The notes beneath the pieces are model-generated. The model searched no databases, was not told the origin of the DNA, and saw nothing but the letters and a program-made list of their open reading frames with translations. Below are positions 1 to 7,521 of a DNA stretch of 64,000 nt, in pieces (positions within the stretch are counted from its first letter, which is position 1; each line of letters starts with the position of its first letter). Origin of the DNA: Flavobacterium orientale (lineage in GTDB: Bacteria; Bacteroidota; Bacteroidia; Flavobacteriales; Flavobacteriaceae). The position numbers and the translations under genes were made by a program. The stretch is from assembly GCF_014638005.1 (NCBI RefSeq), contig NZ_BMFG01000009.1, positions 1 through 64,000 on the forward strand, in the 5' to 3' direction.

Positions 1-202
1 AGCCAACCAAACAGATTTTGAAGAACACCACAGGGTCAATGCTCTCTTGTCCTTCGTCTCCATAATAATCTTGTGTAGCTTTGTATAAAAACCGAAAGTC
101 AATGGCTTTATCCAACAATCGGTAGAAGTTATGCTCCGGAATCAAGTCCTGTAAATGAACTTGATAGAGCATTTTTGGGGTGAGTTCTTTTTTTCCTTGC
201 AT
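1..202 (-). mobile_element. IS1182-type transposase, N-terminal part, cut by window edge
   Basis: Reading the minus strand from an ATG at 202 gives an open frame of 67 residues that runs off the left edge. It begins MQGKKELTPKMLYQVHLQDL and includes the YYGDEGQESIDPVVFFKICL stretch. I recognise this as the N-terminal DUF772-like part of IS1182 family transposases, which carry the DDE catalytic domain further on, outside this window. The frame has no stop. Whether the element is intact cannot be seen. The outer end of the insertion sequence should lie between about 203 and 300; the stretch 255-271, containing TTGTGCAACAA, is a candidate end but was not proven by a second copy. Confidence 0.85.
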
Positions 203-426
203 GACTAAAATTACAAAAAATGAATCTTTTTTGCAAGATTTTTTTGGTATATTTGGGGAGTTGTGCAACAAGCACAGCTGGTAAACGCCATTGCTGTTTT
301 AGTGCAAAAAGGAAACAGTTTTTTCCATAACTTTGTTTTCGGTGGCGGAGAGATTTTTGGTTTTATTTCCGCAACTCGCGTACCAAAAAATCGTTGTTTG
401 ATATTCTCAGGTAAAACAAATAAAAA
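203..426. other. Spacer between transposase and first small gene, with inverted repeat
   Basis: No gene is seen here. It probably contains the end of the IS element. A stem can be drawn between 352-361 (GATTTTTGGT) and 382-392 (ACCAAAAAATC), with one bulged base. The octamer TTGTGCAA at 261-268 recurs in two later spacers of this block, at 885-892 and 3889-3896. Confidence 0.4.
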
Positions 427-876
427 ATGAAATCAACAGAAGAAATAGAAAAAAGCTTGGTTACTTTAAGCCTAATTTTTTACTTAGTTTCACTTTTCTT
501 ACCTGCGATTTATGTATTTGTCCCATCTTTCGGTAAATCTATTTCATACGATGGTTGGTATGCCTTATTTGTAGGATCACTTTCTGCAACGATGAATGTA
601 AAACAAGCTTTAATTTGGCTTGTTAATCCTATTTATTTACTAGCATTATTTTCAATGAAATTTAGGCCGAAAATAGCATTATTTTTTAGTTTGTTTGTGT
701 TAATTACTTCTCTTACATTTTTAGGGTTCGAAAATATTCAATATACCTGGAGCGGACGAGTTATGTTTATTAATTCTTTGGGTTTCGGTTATTGGTTTTG
801 GAGTATTAGTTTTGTATTGCTCTTAGTTGCCGCATTCATGAATTTAACAGGAGACAAAAATCAGTACATCACATAA
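427..876 (+). CDS. Small integral membrane protein, unknown function
   Basis: A 149-residue protein with a short charged N-terminus (MKSTEEIEKS) and about four hydrophobic membrane segments, near residues 11-33, 60-76, 82-98 and 115-137. I do not recognise a family and see no catalytic motif. It stands alone, preceded by an IS fragment and followed by a 152-base spacer with complementary ends, which fits an accessory, probably transferred gene. The start is the only ATG near the 5' end, preceded by an A-rich stretch. It is likely expressed as an inner membrane protein, but its role cannot be inferred. Confidence 0.6.
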   Translation: MKSTEEIEKSLVTLSLIFYLVSLFLPAIYVFVPSFGKSISYDGWYALFVGSLSATMNVKQALIWLVNPIYLLALFSMKFRPKIALFFSLFVLITSLTFLGFENIQYTWSGRVMFINSLGFGYWFWSISFVLLLVAAFMNLTGDKNQYIT

Positions 877-1028
877 CTGTGATTTTGTGCAATTGCTCGT
901 TGGGTTATAAAATTTTGCTTTTATTTTCATAACTTCGTTTTTTCCATCCGATAGATCTGAGTTCTTTTTGCCACAACAGTCACATAGCAACAGAACATTG
1001 TGGATAAGTTGAACCAAAATCAACATTT
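877..1028. repeat. Cassette-like spacer with complementary ends
   Basis: The spacer is bracketed by the complementary octamers TGATTTTG (880-887) and CAAAATCA (1015-1022) and contains TTGTGCAA at 885-892. It could fold back on itself. A 60-codon reading frame on the minus strand here has no protein-like features and was not called. Confidence 0.35.
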
Positions 1029-2045
1029 ATGAATAGCACTTTTTATTTACTTATTCTAGTCGTAGTCCTCTCTACGACTACGTATGGGCAACACGAGAAA
1101 ATTACTGAAAAATGGAAAACTGAAAGCATCTATGACAGTAACCTTGGCGAAATTAAGTACCACGTTTACAAGAACAAAATTAATGAGCGTAAGCCTTTAA
1201 TTGTCTATTTACAGGGCTCTACGAACTTCCCTTTGTATTATCTAAACCCAAATGGGACCTATTCCAGTAGCATCACTTTGAATGTTGACTCAATGAGTAA
1301 TGCTTATCATATTGTTCTTATTAGCAAACCCAACACCCCTCTTGTTGACAGTATCAAAATAGCACCATCCGGCCGAAAGTTCTATCCTATGAAGGAAGGA
1401 TATCGAGAAAAGTACAGTTTAGATTGGCGAGCAAATTCTGCTGACAAGGTCATTAATGACGCCTTAAAGAAACTGAATGTCGATAGTTCTACAATCATTG
1501 TTTGGGGACATTCTGAAGGTTCGCAAGTGGCACCGGCAGTAGCGGTAAAGAATAAAAAAGTTACTCAAATAATTTGTATGATGGGTAACTCACTTAATCA
1601 TTTGTATGACTTCATTCTTATGGAAAGAGTGTCAGCCTTAAAAGGTGAAAAATCAAATGAAAAAGCACAGTCAAACGTCGATTCACTATATACCGAATAC
1701 AAAAAAATATACAGTGATCCTCAATCCACAGAAAAAGAATGGTTTGGAGAAACCTATTACAAATGGAGTAGCTTTACCTTGAATTCCCCAATAGAAAATA
1801 TGTTGCAGCTTGATATCCCTATTCTTTATGTCGCCGGAGGGAATGACCACCATAGTATCTTGAATATGGACTACGCCAAATTGGAGTTCTTAAGAAAAGG
1901 GAAAGCCAATTTGACTTATAAGGTATTTCCAAACTGCGACCATTTTTTTATGGAAACTAAGACCGATACATCCGGTAAAAAGGAATGGATTGACCACTTG
2001 AATGAAGTCAATAACTTTGCTTTAGAATGGGTGACTAAAAATTGA
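1029..2045 (+). CDS. Secreted alpha/beta-hydrolase fold protein
   Basis: 338 residues with an N-terminal signal peptide (hydrophobic residues 5-20, cleavage near YGQ). The nucleophile elbow IVWGHSEGSQ places the catalytic serine at residue 162. A likely acid follows in VAGGNDHHS and a likely general base in CDHFF near residue 305. The order Ser-Asp-His and the spacing fit serine hydrolases of the dienelactone hydrolase/BAAT-like group. It would act in the periplasm on an ester or peptide substrate that the sequence does not reveal. It has no operon partner and sits in a block of single accessory genes with hairpin spacers. Confidence 0.8.
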   Translation: MNSTFYLLILVVVLSTTTYGQHEKITEKWKTESIYDSNLGEIKYHVYKNKINERKPLIVYLQGSTNFPLYYLNPNGTYSSSITLNVDSMSNAYHIVLISKPNTPLVDSIKIAPSGRKFYPMKEGYREKYSLDWRANSADKVINDALKKLNVDSSTIIVWGHSEGSQVAPAVAVKNKKVTQIICMMGNSLNHLYDFILMERVSALKGEKSNEKAQSNVDSLYTEYKKIYSDPQSTEKEWFGETYYKWSSFTLNSPIENMLQLDIPILYVAGGNDHHSILNMDYAKLEFLRKGKANLTYKVFPNCDHFFMETKTDTSGKKEWIDHLNEVNNFALEWVTKN

Positions 2046-2054
2046 TCCATAAAC

Positions 2055-2134
2055 TACACACAAAAATGGCTATGAGTATTTGCTTGTCCTCTCCTACTTC
2101 TGAAAATCCTTGCGGATTTTCAATTTGGTGTGTA
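2055..2134. repeat. Nested stem-loop spacer
   Basis: An outer stem TACACAC/GTGTGTA (2055-2061 with 2128-2134) encloses a perfect 9-bp hairpin, TGAAAATCC-TTGC-GGATTTTCA (2101-2122). A nested foldback of about 80 bases directly after a stop codon resembles recombination sites of gene cassettes, but I do not find the classical integron attC core. It could also act as a terminator for the hydrolase gene, though no T-run follows. Confidence 0.45.
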
Positions 2135-2217
2135 CTTGTAAAAGAAACGCAACTAAACTATAAAGTACGACTTTGCACTATTGTAGCATCTGACAAAATT
2201 ATTCGATTATAACTATT

Positions 2218-2240
2218 TATTTATTGTTTATCAATAAATA
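2218..2240. promoter_or_regulatory. Inverted repeat, candidate operator
   Basis: A perfect 9-bp inverted repeat, TATTTATTG-TTTAT-CAATAAATA, covers the -33 TTG of the promoter for the DUF2975/XRE gene pair. Its position suits autorepression by the XRE protein encoded downstream. This is an inference from position; the binding protein is not known. Confidence 0.45.
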
Positions 2241-2253
2241 TTTATTATGTTTG
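2224..2253 (+). promoter_or_regulatory. Bacteroidota-type promoter of the DUF2975/XRE pair
   Basis: TTG at 2224-2226, a 19-base spacer, then TATGTTTG at 2246-2253. This matches the TTG-N19-TAnnTTTG consensus used by the main sigma factor of Flavobacterium and Bacteroides. It lies 26 bases upstream of the ATG at 2280. Confidence 0.7.
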
Positions 2254-2279
2254 CGATGTAATTTAAAATTTTAATAGTT

Positions 2280-2816
2280 ATGTCAAAAACAAACAACTTC
2301 GTATTTTGGGGCTTATATATTGTGGCTTGGTTCATTTTTGTAGGCTTGTCTATTGAAGCGGGAGGCTTAGTGGTAAATTTCATTTTCAGTCTTTATAACC
2401 CTGAATTTGTAACAAATCTTTATCAAAAGTTAGACTTAACTGAGATGTATGCAGCCAGTAGCTTAGCTTTTTTCGGCATCTATAGCTTTATTCTAATCAT
2501 TTCCATTTTAAAAGCTTGTCTATTTTATACCGTTATCAGACTAATGCACACTATGGATTTATCAAAACCGTTCGACACTTTTGTTGCGAGACATATTTCA
2601 CTCGTAAGTTATTTTGCCCTTTCCATTGGACTGTTAAGTTATATTGGCAGACAGTTAGTTAAAAAATTAATGCATCACGGTTTTGTTCCGGACAACTTAA
2701 ACCAGTTTTGGGCAGACAGTGATGCATTTATTTTAATGGGAGCTGTGATCTATATCATTGCGACTATTTTCAAAAAAGGAGTAGCTATTCAAACCGAAAA
2801 CGATTTAACTGTTTAA
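2280..2816 (+). CDS. DUF2975 family membrane protein
   Basis: 178 residues with four predicted membrane segments (about 9-34, 58-84, 103-123 and 146-168). The pattern (long first helix, LFYTVIRLM after the second, FALSIGLLSYIGRQL in the third) and the partner gene fit DUF2975 proteins, which are commonly encoded just before a short YozG-like XRE regulator. The next gene begins three bases after the stop, so the two form one transcript from the promoter at 2224-2253. The function of DUF2975 is unknown; the pair may form a membrane-signal and regulator unit. Confidence 0.75.
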   Translation: MSKTNNFVFWGLYIVAWFIFVGLSIEAGGLVVNFIFSLYNPEFVTNLYQKLDLTEMYAASSLAFFGIYSFILIISILKACLFYTVIRLMHTMDLSKPFDTFVARHISLVSYFALSIGLLSYIGRQLVKKLMHHGFVPDNLNQFWADSDAFILMGAVIYIIATIFKKGVAIQTENDLTV

Positions 2817-2819
2817 GCT

Positions 2820-3047
2820 ATGTCAATAATTGTAAACTTAGACGTGATGATGGCAAAGCGAAAGATGTCACTGAATGAACTTTCTGAAAAAGTTGATTTG
2901 ACATTATCTAACCTTTCCATCTTAAAGACAGGGAAGGCAAAAGCAATTCGATTCAGTACTTTAGATTCAATTTGTAAAGCATTGCAATGTCAGCCCGGTG
3001 ATATTTTGGAATATGGAAATGACGAAAAGGAGAACAACGAACGCTAA
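2820..3047 (+). CDS. XRE/Cro-type helix-turn-helix regulator (YozG-like)
   Basis: 75 residues, nearly all one HTH domain. Helices around MSLNELSEKVDLTLSNLSIL form the turn, followed by the typical ending STLDSICKALQCQPGDILEY seen in YozG-like regulators. It has no ligand-binding or dimerisation domain. The ATG starts three bases after the DUF2975 stop. It is likely to bind DNA and may control its own operon through the 9-bp inverted repeat at 2218-2240. The C-terminus is charged (NDEKENNER). Confidence 0.85.
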   Translation: MSIIVNLDVMMAKRKMSLNELSEKVDLTLSNLSILKTGKAKAIRFSTLDSICKALQCQPGDILEYGNDEKENNER

Positions 3048-3202
3048 CAGTGCTTGTGGGAGGCTGCCAGGCTTGGTTAACTGTTGAAAAAACTACGTTT
3101 TTTTTCAACAGTTGTCTTGTACTTAGAGAATTAAGTTCTAAATTCGTAACAACCTCTAGGAGTTGCGGGAGGTTGTGCGTCATTTAAGGAAACGACACAA
3201 CA
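3048..3202. repeat. Spacer with two strong hairpins
   Basis: Two inverted repeats are clear. AACTGTTGAAAAAA (3079-3092) pairs with 3100-3113 across a short loop, and ACAACCTC (3149-3156) pairs with GAGGTTGT (3169-3176). The surrounding text is less AT-rich than usual for intergenic DNA here. The first could terminate the XRE transcript, since T-rich sequence lies in its arm. Together they give the spacer a folded, cassette-boundary look. Confidence 0.5.
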
Positions 3203-3844
3203 ATGGACAGCTATAAAGAAACCTTTGAAACTTGGAACAAAATTGCTTCACTATATCAAGACAAGTTTATGGACTTGGACTTGTATAATGAGACGTATGA
3301 TTTTATTTGTAATTCCATTACCAAGGCAAATGCAAAAGTATTAGAAATTGGTTGTGGACCGGGAAACATCACAAAGTATCTTTTATCAAAAAGACCCGAC
3401 TTTGCTGTTCACGGAATTGACATAGCTCCCAATATGATAGCACTTGCAAAAAAGAATAATCCCTCAGCAAGTTTTGCTATTCTGGACATCCGGCAAATTG
3501 ATGAAATAAAAACAAAATATGACGCAATTGTTTGTGGTTTTTGTTTACCATATTTGTCGCAGACCGACATCCAAAAACTTATAACAGACTGTTATAATTT
3601 GCTGTATGAAAATGGATTGATCTATATAAGTTTTGTAGAAGGCGACCCAAGTAATTCTGACTTTCAAGTTAGTAGTAGTGGCGATAGAAGTTACTTTTAT
3701 TTTCATAATTTAGACGCTTTGAAAACGAAACTTATTGAAAGTAAATTTGAAGAACTTACTATATTTAAAGTGGACTATAAAAAAACAGGAAACGAAATTG
3801 AGAGTCATACTATAGTAATTGCGAAGAAAAAAACGACGACATAA
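3203..3844 (+). CDS. Class I SAM-dependent methyltransferase
   Basis: 213 residues. Motif I VLEIGCGPGN at about 45-54 binds S-adenosylmethionine. The acidic end of the next strand is in VHGIDIAPNMI, and post-motif sequences (FAILDIRQID, YDAIVCGFCLPYLS) complete a Methyltransf_11/25-like Rossmann fold. The substrate is not evident; such stand-alone enzymes act on small molecules or cofactors. It has no signal peptide and no operon partner, and it is flanked by hairpin spacers on both sides, as expected for a mobile accessory gene. Confidence 0.85.
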   Translation: MDSYKETFETWNKIASLYQDKFMDLDLYNETYDFICNSITKANAKVLEIGCGPGNITKYLLSKRPDFAVHGIDIAPNMIALAKKNNPSASFAILDIRQIDEIKTKYDAIVCGFCLPYLSQTDIQKLITDCYNLLYENGLIYISFVEGDPSNSDFQVSSSGDRSYFYFHNLDALKTKLIESKFEELTIFKVDYKKTGNEIESHTIVIAKKKTTT

Positions 3845-3978
3845 CCTCGGTTTGGCATTATTACGGATGAAGTGCTTCTATGAAACATTTGTGCAAAGTT
3901 CAACATTAGGAATTCTATTGTACTTTTGTGGTGAAAATTTGCCACTTCGATAAGCAAAGAACCGTTAATAAATATTTT
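3845..3978. repeat. Cassette-like spacer
   Basis: A non-coding spacer containing TTGTGCAA (3889-3896) and the short complementary words GAAGTG (3869-3874) and CACTTC (3943-3948) near its two ends. From memory, very similar spacer text occurs between accessory genes in other Flavobacteriaceae. I could not check this. Confidence 0.35.
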
Positions 3979-4482
3979 ATGAGAAAACTGTTCATTTTTA
4001 CAACCTTCTTTTTTTCCGGTTTGATCTATTCACAGTCAAATTTGGATTCTAAAGGAGTTTTAAAAGGTCTCGAAAAAGAGGAATGGATTATGATTGATAG
4101 AATTCTTTCTTATTCAAACGCCGACAGTATAAGCAAAATAACTCCAATTGATTTGCTTCGATATCTGATAACTGGAACGGCTGATTCAGAATCTGACATC
4201 AAATTAATTAAATATACTATTCCAAAGTCTTGGATTACGAAAGAAAATGTTACTCAACTAATGCCATTTGTTTATGCAAAAAAGAAATCCAGACAAATAC
4301 AAAGTATTATGTCAAGTTTTGCATCGCCAAAAAATAGTACAATAGGACTTGAAGCAATGCACTTAATTAACCTTTATAGAAATCAAAATTATAATTATCC
4401 GGAACTTTGTTTTCTCTGCCATTCAAAGAAAACACAAAATGAAATGGCAGATGATTATAGTTCGTGGTGGAAAGCTCAATAG
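3979..4482 (+). CDS. Secreted protein with C-terminal CxxCH motif, unknown function
   Basis: 167 residues from the ATG at 3979. An upstream in-frame GTG at 3928 would add 17 residues but would bury the signal peptide and lies in the spacer, so I prefer 3979. The signal peptide is MRKLFIFTTFFFSGLIYSQ. The mature part is mostly helical, with no recognised domain. Near the end, ELCFLCHSKK contains CxxCH, the c-type heme attachment motif; a single late motif may be chance, or may bind metal. No neighbouring gene suggests a pathway. Confidence 0.6.
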   Translation: MRKLFIFTTFFFSGLIYSQSNLDSKGVLKGLEKEEWIMIDRILSYSNADSISKITPIDLLRYLITGTADSESDIKLIKYTIPKSWITKENVTQLMPFVYAKKKSRQIQSIMSSFASPKNSTIGLEAMHLINLYRNQNYNYPELCFLCHSKKTQNEMADDYSSWWKAQ

Positions 4483-4546
4483 AACGATTTCCAATTGAGT
4501 ATACTACCCTAATCACCAAAAGAAGAAACTATTTTACCCCTAAACG

Positions 4547-4993
4547 ATGGCAAAAACAAAGACCACTTATACAGGAAAAGACGTAGCCGATTTTGTGAAT
4601 TCCTATGTTGAGAATGAGCAGAAAAAAGCTGACAGTTTTCGATTAATCGAATTGATGCAGGAATGGACTGGGTTTGAAGCCCAAATGTGGGGTCCGAGTA
4701 TTATCGGATTTGGTACTTATCATTATAAATATGCAAGCGGTCACGAGGGTGATGCCCCTATTATTGGTTTTTCGCCGAGGAAAGCAGCGTTTTCGCTTTA
4801 TGTTTATTCTCCAACAGAAAAAAGCAAAGAATTGTTAGCCGAACTTGGCAAGTTTAAAATGAGTAAAGCTTGCATCTATGTAAATAAGCTTTCGGATATT
4901 ACTATTTCTGCTTTAGAAGGGATTTGCCTGGAGTCTTTGCAGTATATTAATGAGCATTACGAGTGTGGGTGTCGAGGGGAGAAAAAAGTTTAA
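4547..4993 (+). CDS. DUF1801 domain protein
   Basis: 148 residues, cytoplasmic. The sequence TYTGKDVADFVNSYVENEQKKADSF, followed by LMQEWTGFEAQMWG and IIGFGTYHYKY, fits DUF1801 (YdhG-like fold), and the C-terminal KACIYVNKLSDI also fits. The biochemical function of the family is not established. The ATG is preceded by an A-rich region, and no partner gene is adjacent. It closes the accessory block before the convergent lipoprotein gene. Confidence 0.8.
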   Translation: MAKTKTTYTGKDVADFVNSYVENEQKKADSFRLIELMQEWTGFEAQMWGPSIIGFGTYHYKYASGHEGDAPIIGFSPRKAAFSLYVYSPTEKSKELLAELGKFKMSKACIYVNKLSDITISALEGICLESLQYINEHYECGCRGEKKV

Positions 4994-5055
4994 TCGGTTA
5001 ATGGATGTATGTCCATTTGGTGAGTAACTCTATAATTTCATTCTCTAAATCAAAC

Positions 5056-5463
5056 CTATTCTGAAACGATAACATACTCCACCCCTACTAAGGTAATGGA
5101 ATTCACATTAGCGAGTTCAAGGGAGTCTTCAGCTTCAAAAGTTGTGATACAGTCTGAATTGGCCGCTATATTGCCACATTGTCCATTAACATTGGTAAAA
5201 GTTGTAGCAATTAGTCCATCAGTATTTAGTGTCACGCGGTAGTATCCATTGACTGCAACATTATTAGGATTAGAGAATTTAATTTGATATCGCAGTAATC
5301 TGGTGTTGTTTCCGGTATCCGGGATAAATTCAAATTGAAGCACCTCATGGGCTACATGCGTTAGTTCTTCTATTTGGATATCGGGTTCGTTGTTGCTATC
5401 GGATGAACAACCTAAGATTAAGCAAAAACATGCGGTCAGTACTGTTAGTTTGATAAGGTTCAT
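5056..5463 (-). CDS. Small lipoprotein
   Basis: 135 residues with a lipoprotein signal peptide; lipobox LILGC places the lipidated cysteine at residue 19, followed by SSDSNNEPD. The acidic residues after the cysteine resemble surface-export signals described for Bacteroidota lipoproteins. The mature domain (about 35-135) is a beta-rich module with one cysteine pair (QCGNIAANSDCITTF) and has the look of an immunoglobulin-like or FxLYD-like fold. No function can be given. A TATATTTG -7-like box lies 35 bases upstream. Confidence 0.7.
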   Translation of the reverse strand: MNLIKLTVLTACFCLILGCSSDSNNEPDIQIEELTHVAHEVLQFEFIPDTGNNTRLLRYQIKFSNPNNVAVNGYYRVTLNTDGLIATTFTNVNGQCGNIAANSDCITTFEAEDSLELANVNSITLVGVEYVIVSE

Positions 5464-5815
5464 AGTGTCTAATTAAAAAGAGGTGTTTTAATTGGAATCA
5501 AATATAAGAACTATTTGTTGGAAAATAGGATATGGAAGTTGGAACTTCTTTCTAAATGGTTACTAAATTATTTGTTTTTTGCTTACTAAAAAAGTAACCC
5601 AATCTTATATCACTTTTGAAAAGCTTTTAAGTTTAAGAATCAGTGTCTTTGACAGGCTATTAAAAAATACCTGATTTTGAGCGAATTAACCACATATTTT
5701 TTTAAATTTGTTATACTATGAAGCACATTTACAGGTTGTATTGCGTTATCATTATTCGCAGTTGGAACGTTGCTGCTACATATTGACATTTTTAACTCAT
5801 TAATTTACTACGATT
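5464..5815. other. Divergent intergenic region without a gene
   Basis: 352 bases with no coding evidence. On the minus strand TATATTTG (5499-5506) is a likely -7 element for the lipoprotein gene, though no TTG lies 19 bases upstream. Short inverted repeats GAAGTT/AACTTC (5535-5548) and GGTTACT/AGTAACC (5558-5564 with 5593-5599) are present, without T-runs. Confidence 0.4.
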
Positions 5816-6508
5816 ATGAAAAACAAAATTACAAAAATGATTTGTCTACTGATTTTCTCATTATTAGTAGGCTGTTCAAGTGATGATTCTAAAGTAGTTT
5901 CAGGCACTTTGGAATTTTCGGAAATAGGTTCCCATACTTTTGAAATTGATGCTGATGCTATCGAGGCAACCATTACTGTTATTGGTGGCGGAGGCGGTGG
6001 CGGAGGCGGCACAAGTTATAACTCAGGAAATTCATCTACTGGTGGCGGTGGCGGTGGCGGTGCCGGAGAGGTAAAAACTTTTACGGATGTTACACTTCAA
6101 AAAAATGTTACCTATACCGTAGTTGTAGGTGCCGGAGGAGTTGGCGGTAGTGCGGGTAGTTTTGGCCTGAACGGACAACCCTCTTCCGTATCTCTTGAAC
6201 TAACCACCCTTCATTCCGCTCTAGTGGGAAATGGCGGAGCCGGTAATGTACCCAATCAAACTAGTGGTGGCAACGGAGGCACTGGTTTTCCGGCAGGTAC
6301 AGCAGGAGGCAGCGGAGTTTTAAAGAATTTAAATGGAAATGCAACGGCCGGAACAGGTGGTGCCGGAGGGAATAATTCGAGTGCATATGGAAATGGAGGA
6401 AATGGAGGAAATGGAGCGGGTCTTTCTAACTCTATTCCGACAAACGCGTTTCCGGGATCTAACGGAGGAAGCGGCTATGTGAGAATTGAATGGACCGGGA
6501 GAGAATGA
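5816..6508 (+). CDS. Glycine-rich lipoprotein
   Basis: 230 residues. The lipobox LLVGC puts the acylated cysteine at residue 20, followed by SSDDS. Residues 60-90 hold two runs, G9 and G7, and the rest to the end is rich in GG, GN and GA pairs. The core has ATITVIGGGGGG at the start, TYTVVVGAGGVGG in the middle and GGSGYVRIEW at the end. That order fits the glycine-rich domain (Gly_rich_2 type) found in phage tail and surface proteins, which is thought to form polyglycine-II helices. It is probably exposed on the outer membrane. Confidence 0.75.
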   Translation: MKNKITKMICLLIFSLLVGCSSDDSKVVSGTLEFSEIGSHTFEIDADAIEATITVIGGGGGGGGGTSYNSGNSSTGGGGGGGAGEVKTFTDVTLQKNVTYTVVVGAGGVGGSAGSFGLNGQPSSVSLELTTLHSALVGNGGAGNVPNQTSGGNGGTGFPAGTAGGSGVLKNLNGNATAGTGGAGGNNSSAYGNGGNGGNGAGLSNSIPTNAFPGSNGGSGYVRIEWTGRE

Positions 6509-6626
6509 TAGGTTTTGGTTAATTGGTTAGTATTTGGTTTTTTGTGGCCGTTTTTTTCTTGCTAAAAATATCGTTAAATCTGTTCCCAGGAAGAAAACCT
6601 TTCTTACTATTAAATGATCATTTAAG

Positions 6627-7367
6627 ATGAAAGATCGAAGTACTTATTTCCGAAATATGTCCAGAATCCTGCTGTTGTTTGTGTTCTTGGGCTTTGCTCC
6701 CAGTTTTTACTTGAAATTTTTGCTGGATGAGCCTACTTTTTATCCGGATGGTTTGCCCCTAACGCATGTTATTCATGGCGTTATCCTAACAGTTTGGTAT
6801 GTTTTCTTGGTAGTACAAACAGGATTGATTGAGTCAAACCGTTTTCGTTTGCATCAGCGGCTCGGTTGGTTTGGTGCCGTTTGGGCGGTCTTGGTTTTGG
6901 TCTCTACTGTTTGGGTTATTTCGGTATTCCCAAATCGGATGCAAAGTCTGGCACAGCAGCTTCAATCTACTGTTGACGAAGTTGAGCCGGGATTGACTTT
7001 TATCTTGTGGCTTGATGTTTTTATGTGTCTTTTGTTTATTGGATTTTTGACTACTGCGATTGTAAAACGAAATGAGGCGGCTATTCACAAACGTTTGATG
7101 CTTTATACCGGACTGGTGTTCATTTTTGCTGCTACTAACCGCATGGCCGGTTCCATTGGTTTTATAACCGGTTTGGACATCAGCATGCCGTTGGGATTGT
7201 TGTTGCTTCTGTCACTTACGGGAAGTTTGCTTATTCATGATCGGAAAACACAAGGTAAAATACTAAGTGTTTCGTGGTGGTGTTTTGGGTTGTATTGGCT
7301 TTGTGTTGTGTTGAGTTTAGTGATTTCAGGCAGTGAATGGGGCGGGGTCTTGTTGGGTGTGGAATGA
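6627..7367 (+). CDS. Multi-pass membrane protein with conserved histidines
   Basis: 246 residues with about seven membrane helices. Histidines occur in THVIHGVILTVWYVFLVVQ (near 47-50) and in RLHQRLGWFG (near 76), a pattern I know from a family of uncharacterised seven-helix proteins in many bacteria; the paired histidines could bind heme or metal. No enzyme assignment is possible. It is a single gene on the plus strand, 154 bases before the catalase gene, with no shared transcript evident. Confidence 0.65.
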   Translation: MKDRSTYFRNMSRILLLFVFLGFAPSFYLKFLLDEPTFYPDGLPLTHVIHGVILTVWYVFLVVQTGLIESNRFRLHQRLGWFGAVWAVLVLVSTVWVISVFPNRMQSLAQQLQSTVDEVEPGLTFILWLDVFMCLLFIGFLTTAIVKRNEAAIHKRLMLYTGLVFIFAATNRMAGSIGFITGLDISMPLGLLLLLSLTGSLLIHDRKTQGKILSVSWWCFGLYWLCVVLSLVISGSEWGGVLLGVE

Positions 7368-7521
7368 AAACTTAAATCGGAAACTATATTCAAAATCATG
7401 CAACGCTACCTATTAATTTTGCAACGCTTTTAGCAACCAACAGGCTTAATTTTGCTTTATCTCATGTAGTAATTAGTTGGACTAAATTTTACATGTATTA
7501 GTAACTCAAAAAAATTAAGCT

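Noticed and set aside
844-1026. 60-residue frame on the minus strand in the first spacer
   Set aside because: No protein-like composition; overlaps the end of the membrane protein gene and lies in folded spacer DNA.
2953-3183. 76-residue frame on the minus strand
   Set aside because: Overlaps the XRE gene and hairpin spacer in another frame; no recognisable features.
203-3978. Classical integron with attC sites
   Set aside because: No intI gene and no exact RYYYAAC/GTTRRRY pairs at the ends of the spacers; reported only as cassette-like.
3928-3978. GTG start for the CxxCH protein
   Set aside because: It lies in spacer DNA and would place 17 polar residues before the signal peptide.
5800-6012. 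Poly-proline reading frame on the minus strand
   Set aside because: Shadow of the glycine runs (GGN read in reverse as NCC) in the lipoprotein gene.
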